In this document: positions 1 to 10,584 of the stretch, in pieces | How positions within the stretch are numbered: position 1 is the stretch's first letter | Layout of the letters: the number at the start of each line of letters is the position of its first letter | From: Lineus longissimus | Taxonomy: Eukaryota; Nemertea; Pilidiophora; Heteronemertea; Lineidae | DNA length: 64,000 nucleotides | Reading direction: 5' to 3' | Assembly: GCF_910592395.1 (NCBI RefSeq) | Contig: NC_088322.1 | Location: 7,125,431 to 7,189,430, forward strand | The notes under the pieces: generated by a model | The model's input: only the letters and a program-made list of their open reading frames with translations | What the model was told of the DNA's origin: nothing | The model's database searches: none | Position numbers and translations under genes: made by a program

Positions 1-427
1 TGAGGCCTGGACAACCCTCTCTGGAATCCCAGCCAATGATCGGCCTTCTCAACAGCTCTGTTCGCCACCCTATGAGTCAGGGGCGGCGACACCGGCTGTT
101 AATGAAGTGGTGTTATTTTCATGAAACTACAGTATCTTGTCTTCGTTTCATCCAATTGGTCTTTAATTGTAATATGAAAAATTCCGCTATAGAGAGTAAT
201 GGACTATTCATGACGATTACGTTGTTAACTCTTGAATAGATATTCAACCCCTTTTATGGCTGCGAAAGGCCTACTATTGTGTTCAGCTGTTTAGACTCTA
301 CCCATCGAGGCGGTGGTACAAATCGGGTATTGTCGGGCTTAAAATCTTATTGGTGAGTGGATCCAGTATGTTTTACATGTATTGATTTCATACAATCTCT
401 TTTTTGTGTAAAATTTATAACAACTGA
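1..427. other. Intergenic, no gene seen
   Basis: Only short uninformative open frames are present. I see no repeat, RNA gene or protein similarity. The stretch ends where the left inverted repeat of the foldback element begins. Confidence 0.5.
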
Positions 428-1490
428 AGCGCTTATGGCAAGCGGAGTGTCCAGTGAATAAAAAAAACCTAGATTTATTAAAAAAACCTGGTTTTTTACC
501 TAATAAACTAAGTTTATTTGGAAAAAAGATAGGTTTTTTTAAAACAACCTTGTTTTTTTCCTAAAAAAACGAGTTTCTTTAATAAAACCAAGTTTTTTTT
601 ACCTAATAAACCTTGTTTCTATCCACAAATGTCAAGTTTAACAAATAAACTTGGTTTTATTCCCTAAAATATAAGTTTTTCATCCAGTGGTAATAAACTT
701 AGTTTTATAGAAAAGAATCTTGGTTTATTAACAATAACTGGACAAATGGCTAATAAACCTACCTTTTTACGTAAAAAACTTAGTATTATACAAAACAACT
801 TAGTTTTTTGCAATAAAACATGGTTTTATTGTAAAAATGTAGGTTGTTTTGAATAACTGGACAAACGGCGTGCAAAAACCTACTTTCTATCGAGAAACTT
901 GTATTTTCTACCTCGCCCCATGTACACAAATCCGCGACGTTATCGGGACGAGGATGGGCAACCTCGGCACCACGTGGTACTAATGCTGCACTGCACTGCA
1001 CTCTGTAAACTAGTTAGTGAGACCCTAATCTCATCCCAGATAACTCAATGTAGGTAGGATCGAGGTTTAAAAATGTAAGTTTTCTGATAAACCAGGTTTT
1101 TAAAAAAAAAGGTTTATTAGTTATAAACTTAGTTTTTTTAAATAAACTAGGTTGTTTTGGTAATAAACCTTGTTTTATTGAATAAATGGACATTTCTGTA
1201 CAGAAACTTATATTTCATACGATTATGTGGTAAAAAACCAAGTTTTTTAGGTAAAAAAACAGGTTTTTTAGCATAAAATGTTAGTTTCTGTTAAAAAACC
1301 TACTTTATTAGGAAAGAAAGTAAAAAAACTTGGTTTTATTAAAGAAACTCGGTTTATTAGCAAATAAACAAGGTTGTTTTAAAAAACCTATATTTTTTCC
1401 AAATAAACTTAGTTTATTAATAAAAAACCCAGGTTTTTGAATAAATCTAAGATTTTTTAATTACTGGACACTCCGCTTGCCATAAGCGCT
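428..1490. mobile_element. Foldback/MITE-like element of A/T palindromes
   Basis: Perfect 28-bp terminal inverted repeats lie at 428-455 and 1463-1490; the outer end reads AGCGCTTATGG. Inside, both arms are built from dozens of units of roughly 20-30 bp. Each unit is a small palindrome of the form AAAC-nn-GTTT with A and T runs. The motif ACTGGACA, which is part of the terminal repeat, recurs at about 738 and 855. A non-repetitive core lies at about 880-1070. There is no open frame of note. Modular inverted arms are known from foldback-type elements; assignment to any superfamily is not supported, and I could not settle a target-site duplication. Confidence 0.7.
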
Positions 1491-3589
1491 GACCTCATTA
1501 GATATCAAGATTCTCAAGTACCGTGCTGTTGCTTCTATAGATTGGAGTAATGACATGAGTAATGTTGTGGTTGGTGATATGAATGTATAGCTAGAACTAC
1601 CCACTCTATCGCCGAAGTCTAGTCGAGTCGAATTCACTGCCCACCGAGCTAATATTATGAATGATTAGAACACATCGAATATCGGATATTACATGTATTT
1701 ACAATTCTGAACCTGGCGCAAATGTCATTAAGATTTTTTTAAGGGTCCATTATGGTGCGTGATGGAGCGATTTAAGTATAATGGTAAGCTCTATTTATTG
1801 TGTCCTTCCTTCAAATTAAAAGCTTGGAAAATTATGAATTCAATATGCCACAGAAATGTGTTGTAAAATGTGAGGTGGGGCTTTGTTGTACCGCAATTAG
1901 CGCGTCTGGATGAAGGAAAACGAAATTAACTATTGTTGGTAACATGCCAGAGCTTGATACCAGAAGAATGATTACCCGATATTAAAACGAGTGGTAGTGG
2001 TATGAGGCCGTTCCTAAAATTAAAACTTGAACCTTTCTCTGGCTAAATCAGCATGTAAACAATAGAGGGGCGGTGGGGGGGGGGGCAGAGGTGTTCTCGC
2101 AGAAAGTTCCTCTAATTACGCATCATGAAAATGTATCCGCCAATCTGTTTGTACTTTCACTTGCAAACGTATCATATAAGTCGTTTCACTTTCCCATACC
2201 TCTACCTATATCAACCGACCATATTTCACAACATCACTGCTGCGTCATTAACATCACCATCCATCAACTCATAAAAGAAAATGTTGACATGAATAGAATT
2301 TCCACTATTTGTCTCAACAGTTTTCACGTTCCACAACGATAACCATTTCAACCTAACTCATGGCGATAGTGTTCACTATTATCGCTGGTATTTCTTTCAC
2401 CATGTCAGAGTGTGCAATACATTTGGACTCGGTCCATAAAATGGATTCAACCACCGTTCCGTTGAAAGTTTATTGAACGCACGTATCAATATAGGGTTTA
2501 CTCTAGCGGTACGAGATGGCAGCATAAAGCGTGACGGAGTAAAATATTGATACTGCGTCAAAACATGGTGATTTATGTTTTACGGAATATGAACAAGAGG
2601 AAGCACAAAGCATACCTGAAACGCCTTAAAGACAACAGCGAGCTAAACCAGCGCCTGCACAACAAACTCAACGTCACCAGGGTGACAGCACCATACGCCT
2701 GTGCCACAATAAAGATAGGCTACACAAGAACCCAATCAAAGCCAGACTACTCGCATGTAGCAAAGGAAGTGTCCACTACAACACAGCCCAACGTCGCTGG
2801 CAGTGTCTAAAACCACCTACCCACCTACCCACCACCCCACCTACCACTTTTTTCCAGGTGGGGACTCAACCGATGTAGACCAATACTTCGTCCCCAAAAG
2901 GCACGAAGTGTGAGGTGCCTATTGCGAAAATAATTGGTTAACTAAACAATGGCCTGATCGGTTGGCTACTGCAATAAAAAGCCGCCTATTCCTTTAAAAA
3001 CCAAGAAACTGGGCTTCAAAATAATTTATTAAATAACAGTGACATTAAATCAGAAATATTTTAATAAAACAAAAATGAGATTTCTAAACATGTGAACGTT
3101 TGGCCACAAAAGTCGAGACATTTAGCACTTGTTCATACTTTTTTCGTTTTTTACCTCGAACGCGAAATTATACCTGCTGTAAAACTCGTTGTTGTCGGTA
3201 AAATTTTTAAGCACCGACAACATACTTAACAGCTGACCACAAAAATGTATGATTATGTGGTGTAGAAAAAACACATTTCGAAAATTATTCTCGTCGAAAA
3301 TTAAAAGACGATACATAAATCACTTTTCATGCCAATGTTATCTTTGACACTTTAATATCTAAATAGTTTTATAGAAATCAGTGAATTTGAAGCTGGCGTT
3401 TGCTTTAAGACGGAGCATTTGTAATAGCTAAGTTCAGCTGATCGAAGAATTATTCAAGTTCCAGTTGTGCGGAATTGACTTGGGTCAACCCGAGACCCGA
3501 GAGAGCTCTGTCCTAACGCGCGTCTTTCAGAACGGGCGCTGGCTCTGTTGTTGAAACCACACGTTCCCTACATATAGGGAACGTGTTGC
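1491..3589. other. Intergenic, no convincing gene
   Basis: The stretch holds a G run near 2066-2083, C-rich low-complexity sequence at 2813-2850 and an unrecognised 87-codon open frame at 2547-2810 that is basic and has no domain I know. An 11-bp inverted repeat with a 6-bp spacer lies at 3559-3586. No splice-supported gene model can be made. Confidence 0.45.
2877..2901 (+). repeat. 25-bp repeat, inverted copy at 7796
   Basis: A perfect 25-bp match in opposite orientation lies at 7796-7820. The pair flanks the arylsulfatase pseudogene and the minisatellite, about 4.9 kb apart. Similarity fades quickly outside the 25 bp, so this is probably a fragment of a dispersed family. Confidence 0.55.
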
Positions 3590-4940
3590 CTGACTCCTTG
3601 AAAGACCCTGGTTACATGAACAATGATATGCTGACACATAACATTGACAAATTAGCCATCACAGGGACTAGGATGAGCCAAGCTTACGTCCTGCCGCTGT
3701 GCCTGTCTCGATCTGCCTGGATGACCGGATTCATTCCGTACCACTGATCTCCAACGATGTCATAGATTTTAGCAGCCGGTCGGACTTCCGTTAAACCATA
3801 CGATTCAAAAACATGGGCTGCAGAACTACATGACAGGAAAGTGGAATCTGAGATTCTGCAACTGGGCCTACACGCCAAGTTTTGGCGGGTTCGATTCATT
3901 CGTTGACTATATACTACGTTTGGTATTGAGCAAAATTTCAGTCACATGCTTCAGTTCCGGGCGAGACTTCAAGTAACGGTCTTGATTTTCGTTATAATGA
4001 AAGGCCGTACCTTAAGAAAAAGGTGACTACTCGACACATGTATTCGGAAACAGAGCTGTCAGTACAGGTAGTGAAAGAGCATGTGTCAGAACCGTTGTTT
4101 CTTTATCTTTCGTTCCAAGCAGTGCATTGGCCGCCTGAAGTTCCTGAGAAGTATGAAAACATTTTTAAACATGTGTCCAATATTCCAGTGTCCAATGTAG
4201 CGGTCTTGATGGAGAGAGGGGGATGCTAGACGAGACACTTATTTTCTTTACAACTGCTAACAGGGGTTAGCCAGTTTACGCTGGTAACAAAATGGCCCTT
4301 GAGGTGCGCGAAAACACCTCTCTATGGGAAGGAGAAACTCGCGGTCTAGCTTTCGTGAACGGACCGGGTGTCAAGAAGGGCGGTACGTACCTGAGATTCT
4401 TTCACGCTGTGGATTGTTATCCGACAATTCTTGGAGCGCTCGGTGCAACGGCTGGCTGGTATCGACGGAATTAACCAATGGGACAACATCAGGAACAACT
4501 CAGGCTCATACCTGAGACAGGACGTAGTCTATTAGGTCGATAGGATGTCTCGACACGGGGCATACCGCTTCGCAGCTTATTAATTTAAAATCTTGGGTTC
4601 CCCAGGGAAACTAAACGATTGATATCCTCTCACAACTCTCGAACACGGGACTGGATTCGCATAATATATATCACTGAGCTCTTTCTGGTATCGCAGATGG
4701 AAACTGAAGCCAACAACTCGCATATGATCCCGGATCGATTGTTTGATATTCGTAAGGACCCGCAGGAACGCGTGGCTCTGTCTACTGTCTGTCCAGATAT
4801 TCTCCGGCCGGCGGAGAGTTGCTCGCCAGGTAGGAGAGGTACTCCGCCACCGAAGTATACCAGCAAGCTTTCCCTCGAACGAGGAAAGAGCGGGTCTCAA
4901 ATATTTTGGTGGAGTGTGGAGCCCAGGGTGTTGTTAGGGA
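3590..4940 (+). pseudogene. Decayed intronless arylsulfatase (ARSB-like)
   Basis: Fragments in successive frames follow the order of an animal type-B/I/J arylsulfatase. About 3616-3745 reads like the Asp/Lys-rich start of the catalytic core with the active-site region (LCLSRSAWMTG). About 3830-3900 gives a KWNL...FGGFDSF segment. Positions 4023-4190 give EPLFLYLSFQAVHWP. Positions 4290-4465 give the SLWEGETRG region, and about 4455-4535 gives GIDGINQWDNI. Positions 4725-4800 give RLFDIRKDPQERV, and near 4905 is the C-terminal GGVWSP motif. At least four frameshifts and several stops interrupt it. The formylglycine signature C-x-P-S-R is one residue short and lacks the proline. No introns are visible, so it is either a retrocopy or an intronless lineage-specific sulfatase. 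Family identity is secure; the exact member is not. Confidence 0.85.
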
Positions 4941-5216
4941 AAAGCTTTTTATTGATAGCTCTTTGATGTTCTGTGAAACTCTGCATAGCAACCGTGCCAA
5001 TATTTTTGATAGGGCCTATAGTGCCCGATCGAGTCGCTCATCGTGTGTTTGCGGCAACGTTCGAGAGGATTAATGGTAATGGGCCACACAATACTTGGTT
5101 CTCCTGGGGATTTACCCTGGCCCTATTTATACAGTTCCAGCCTCCAGTGGTGAAGAAGGACCAATATAACATTGTCTTCATCGTATGAATTCAATTGCAA
5201 CAGATAGCCCGGCTTA

Positions 5217-7567
5217 GATCATGATCAAGGATCATCATATTCAAATACTTCTGGGAACATTGTCACAACCTGAGATCATGATCAAGAACCATCATATTCA
5301 AATACTTCAGGGAACATTGTCACAACCTGAGATCATGATCAAGAACCATCATATTCAAATACTTCAAGGAACATTGTCACAACCTGAGATCATGATCAAG
5401 AACCATCATATTCAAATAATTCAGGAACATTGTCAAAACCTGAGATCATGATCAAGGATCATCATATTCAAATGCTTCAGGGACATCGTCACAACCTGAG
5501 ATCATGATCAAGAACCATCATATTCAAATACTTCAGGGACATTGTCACAACCTGAGATCATGATCAAGAACCATCATATTCAAATACTTCAGGAACATCG
5601 TCACAACCTAAGATCATGATCAAGGATCATCATATTCAAATACTTCAGGAACATCGTCACAACCTAAGATCATGATCAAGAATCATCATATTCAAATGCT
5701 TCACTGAGGGACATCGTCACAACCTGAGATCATGATCAAGAACCATCATATTCAAATACTTCAGGGAACATTGTCACAACCTGAGATCATGATCAAGAAC
5801 CATCATATTCAAATACTTCAGGGAACATTGTCACAACATGAGATGATTATCAAGAACCATCATATTCAAATACTTCAGGGAACATCGTCACAACCTGAGA
5901 TCATGATCAAGAACCATCATATTCAAATACTTCAGGGAACATTGTCACAACATGAGATGATTATCAAGAACCATATCATTCAAATACTTCAGGAACATTG
6001 TCACAACCTGAGATCATGATCAAGAACCATCATATTCAAATACTTCAGGGAACATTGTCACAACCTGAGATCATGATCAAGAACCATCATATCCAAATAC
6101 TTCAAGGAACATTGTCACAACCTGAGATCATGATCAAGAACCATCATATTCAAATAATTCAGGAACATTGTCAAAACCTGAGATCATGATCAAGGATCAT
6201 CATATTCAAATGCTTCAGGGACATCGTCACAACCTGCGATCATGATCAAGAACCATCATATTCAAATACTTCAGGGACATTGTCACAACCTGAGATCATG
6301 ATCAAGAACCATCATATTCAAATACTTCAGGAACATCGTCACAACCTAAGATCATGATCAAGGATCATCATATTCAAATACTTCAGGAACATCGTCACAA
6401 CCTAAGATCATGATCAAGAATCATCATATTCAAATGCTTCACTGAGGGACATCGTCACAACCTGAGATCATGATCAAGAACCATCATATTCAAATACTTC
6501 AGGGAACATTGTCACAACCTGAGATCATGATCAAGAACCATCATATTCAAATACTTCAGGGAACATTGTCACAACATGAGATGATTATCAAGAACCATCA
6601 TATTCAAATACTTCAGGGAACATCGTCACAACCTGAGATCATGATCAAGAACCATCATATTCAAATACTTCAGGGAACATTGTCACAACATGAGATGATT
6701 ATCAAGAACCATATCATTCAAATACTTCAGGAACATTGTCACAACCTGAGATCATGATCAAGAACCATCATATTCAAATACTTCAGGGAACATTGTCACA
6801 ACCTGAGATCATGATCAAGAACCATCATATCCAAATACTTCAAGGAACATTGTCACAACCTGAGATCATGATCAAGAACCATCATATTCAAATAATTCAG
6901 GAACATTGTCAAAACCTGAGATCATGATCAAGGATCATCATATTCAAATACTTCAGGGACATCGTCACAACCTGAGATCATGATCAAGAACCATCATATT
7001 CAAATACTTCAGGGACATTGTCACAACCTGAGATCATGATCAAGAACCATCATATTCAAATACTTCAGGAACATCGTCACAACCTAAGATCATGATCAAG
7101 GATCATCATATTCAAATACTTCAGGAACATCGTCACAACCTACGATCATGATCAAGAATCATCATTTTCAAATGCTTCACTGAGGGACATCGTCACAACC
7201 TGAGATCATGATCAAGAACCATCATATTCAAATACTTCAGGGAACATTGTCACAATCTGAGATCATGATCAAGAACCATCATATTCAAATACTTCAGGGA
7301 ACATTGTCACAACATGAGATGATTATCAAGAACCATCATATTCAAATACTTCAGGGAACATCGTCACAACCTGAGATCATGATCAAGAACCATCATATTC
7401 AAATACTTCAGGGAACATTGTCACAACATGAGATGATTATCAAGAACCATATCATTCAAATACTTCAGGAACATTGTCACAACCTGAGATCATGATCAAG
7501 AACCATCATATTCAAATACTTCAGGAACATCGTCACAACATGAGACCATGATCAAGAACCATCCTAT
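5217..7567. repeat. 57-bp minisatellite, 738-bp higher-order repeat
   Basis: About 41 monomers of 55-57 bp, each containing the palindrome GATCATGATC and the motif CATATTCAAATACTTC. Variant monomers recur in a fixed order every 738 bp (for example at 5732, 6470 and 7208), about 3.2 higher-order copies. Full monomers are multiples of three, so short open frames recur, but other monomers shift frame; I do not regard the array as coding. Confidence 0.95.
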
Positions 7568-8370
7568 CCTCTTTCTGACAAGCGTGCGACCGAAAACGCG
7601 AATGTGATCTGGATAATGCTTGGCCAGTGAGCACTGGGTATGTTGTTGGGGTTTTCGAGGGACATACCCCCCCCCTCCCCCGACACCATGTTTAGGTTGG
7701 CCATTTGTATTTTGTGCGTCGGGACCAGGGACCTTTTTTGAGGGTCAAAAACATTAGCCCATTATATAGCCTCGATCCACTACACTGTACATCGTCCTTT
7801 TGGGGACGAAGTATTGGTCTTCGACCCCCCCAAGTGTCGCCTACACGGGTTAGCCACGGCCGCCATGTAACTGATGTGTGATGGTTTACAAAGAAAAAGC
7901 ATTTCCGGTCAAAGCTATGAATTTTCGCTTATTTGTGGCCTCCAAAAGAAACATTTTGAAGTCCAACTTCAGATTTTTATGCGCTGATTTAACTTTATAA
8001 ATAAAGTTAGATCTTTTTAATATGTTTTGATATAGCTTTATGACTGATTTCAGCCGGTAAATCGTAAAGCAATTTGTGCAAGATTTTCCGATTTTTCTTT
8101 GCATATGGCATGGCATGATATATGATATTGAATAGACGTGCATGCCTGCATACATTGTCACGTGTATAGGCCTACTTTGTGTATACCTGAGATTCAATCA
8201 ATGGGTGCGAATCTATGCCACATGTTTAAAAGCATATTTAAAGTCATCACAATAAAATCTAATTTCCAAATTTCCAGAACGCTTCATTCATGACATTTGT
8301 GTTGAACTTGAAGATAGGCGAGTTGTCTAAAATTTACCAGCGTCCAACACCCAGTCGGTGGCAATGGTGG
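7568..8370. other. Intergenic, nothing identified
   Basis: The stretch contains a C run at about 7669-7681 and an AT-rich segment. A 103-codon minus-strand open frame at 7886-8197 has no recognisable domain. The inverted 25-bp repeat copy lies at 7796-7820. Confidence 0.4.
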
Positions 8371-10070
8371 ATTCGACGGCTTGTGGTATTCGACGCGATG
8401 GCTCGATGACGCGATCGTTGCTATGGATTTTGCTAAAATACGGAATCCCATGATCCTGGACTCCGGGCTCCTGCTTCAATAGCAGAGGTTTTAGCTCGGC
8501 CTTCCCATACCCAGCTACGGTATGTGGAAGGATGTGCCCCCCCCCCCCCCAGCCATGGCCACTGAAGATTGGTCCCCGCAGTTGATTTTGATATTTATAG
8601 GATTCGCGGAAGTTTCAAAGCATGCAAAATGACCGGAGATTTAATTGACACACAAGCTTCTACATCCTGAGCTTCAGGTTTTTGATACTCCTACGTCCCA
8701 TACAAAACCCTGAGAAAATCCATTAGAATCGACAGCGAAGGGTGGCTGTTCTGATAACCTGATACACTGTGCGTAATGTATGTATATATAGTGTTTTATA
8801 TGACAATAAAATGTATATGAATAAAGTTTAAGATAATCCTATTGTTAAATCGTTTTATACCTTATCGATTCTATGCTGTTAAACATTGTGTAGACGTGTA
8901 ATTGTGTTTTAATTAAGTAATGAAATAAATTTGCAGCGGGGTGCGCGCAATACGAAGGAACAGCACTGAAAAATTCAGAATTTTCATAAATACCCGGATG
9001 TTCTAAAAATAGCAGCTAATGAAAATACGCGTTTCTCGGCGCCGATTGAAATTTAACTAACCTACCTCGGACCCGAGCCCTATGGCGCAAAAGACTATAC
9101 AATTGATAGTGCATCTGAGAGCATTAATTCCTGGGTCCGTGGTTTACGAATTTCCGAGACTCAAATACAACCGACGCTCTGATTGGGCGCTTTTTTTTCT
9201 GCCGCTACAATCCGTCTGAAGGGCATGGATTTCCCCAGGGGTTTGTAATAGCGAGAGCTGGAGCATATGGAAAACCACTGGGTGCCGAGGATGAAGCTTC
9301 TAGTGGCCAATGTCAGATGTCATGTGGTAGTCTGTCAACAATCGGAATTTTGCACATGTGCAGTTTTTTAGACTCAGTCACTCAGTCCCTTTTCCGTCCC
9401 TTGACATCTCCCCCCCCCCCCCAGACATCAGCCCCTATAGGACATTTAATATTGCCCCCTATGGCATATCCCCAGATATGGACATGTCCTGGTTGGAGAT
9501 GCCCTAGGGGAAAGATGTCATACGAGGATTTATAATTCCCAAATTAAACATTTTCCAGGAGATGTGCCCGTTCAATACATCTAGACCCAGCTAATTTTTC
9601 TTCAACCTTACCTTCAATATTTTGTTCGTTAACGAGGAATAAAAATTTGATGTCACTCGCACATGTCGAACATGTTGTGTTTTCTCATTTGGTGATGCCG
9701 GTTTGGACATTTCCACTTCTGCCGTGCTGAACGGATATTCAGAGCCAACCTTGTCTCCAGGAACCAGCTATATTTAGGTGTATTTAGCTGTATTCACGGT
9801 AAGACACCAGTGGCTTGCATAGCAACATGGCGCATGGTTTTATCAAAAATGCGAACTTGTGGGAAACGAAAAATGGTCGGATTTGATACGGTGAAAACAG
9901 CTGGAAAGGGGTTGGTAATGATCGGTTCTTTTTTATTTTCCTCCACTTATGATTCTATGTATAAATTACAGTCCAAGCAGTGATATACTTTAAAAAAATT
10001 CCAACTTGATCGCGTCATCGAGTCATCGCGTCGTCGAGTCATCGAGTCGAATACCACAAGCGGGATTCGA
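8371..10070. repeat. 1.7-kb segment with inverted ends
   Basis: The ends at 8371-8415 and 10008-10070 are inverted copies containing CTTGTGGTATTCGAC and GATGACGCGATC. The right end has extra copies of a short GACTCGATGACGCG-like motif. The interior has C runs (8537-8550, 9409-9422) and no long open frame. It may be a non-autonomous element or two independent insertions of the same short repeat. Confidence 0.4.
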
Positions 10071-10107
10071 CCAGGAGGAAATGAAAGGGCTTCCCAATAT
10101 CACAGAA

Positions 10108-10292
10108 GCCTTGTGATTTTAGACAACATCTCCCTTATCTTAGACACACTCACCCAGTGTCCTGAAATTTTCAGGAAATGTGTCTGTGTACTTTTTTCGT
10201 TTATGGCTACCTAATTCTATTTTGATGACTTTATACCTGGAATTAAACTTGGTGGACGCTGCGCTGGTGGAAGCTGTTTAGGATGACCGATC
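10108..10292 (+). repeat. Dispersed repeat, copy at 49131
   Basis: The stretch from GCCTTGTGATTTTAGAC to TGTTTAGGATGACC is repeated in the same orientation at 49131-49294 with modest divergence and small indels. It lies just upstream of the gene at 10585. Confidence 0.7.
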
Positions 10293-10584
10293 TGTTGCAA
10301 CCTAAAAACTCGTTACACTAGAATAAGTTTCCCTGTATTATTACTATCGGTGTATTGAGGTATTTTAAAAGGCATTTTTTGTCATTTCAGAATGCACAAT
10401 TTAGGCTAGGGTGACTTTGACTCGTCTGTATTTTGGCATCGAAATTGATTTACAATTTTGTTTATTGTCATTGCAGGTTGACTGTGTTGTTATTAGCGGG
10501 AAGTCGTTGGTGTGCACTACAACTCCATCATGCCAGCGACGTGAATACATAATCGACTGGGTGCCGTATGGCAGGTGACTTGCA

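Noticed and set aside
5221-7495. Repeated 63-95-codon open frames in the minisatellite
   Set aside because: They arise because the common monomer is 57 bp; other monomers of 55-56 bp break the frame, and there is no start context, splice signal or non-repeat sequence.
5217-7567. CRISPR-like array
   Set aside because: There is no repeat/spacer alternation; every base belongs to the monomer. The genome is eukaryotic.
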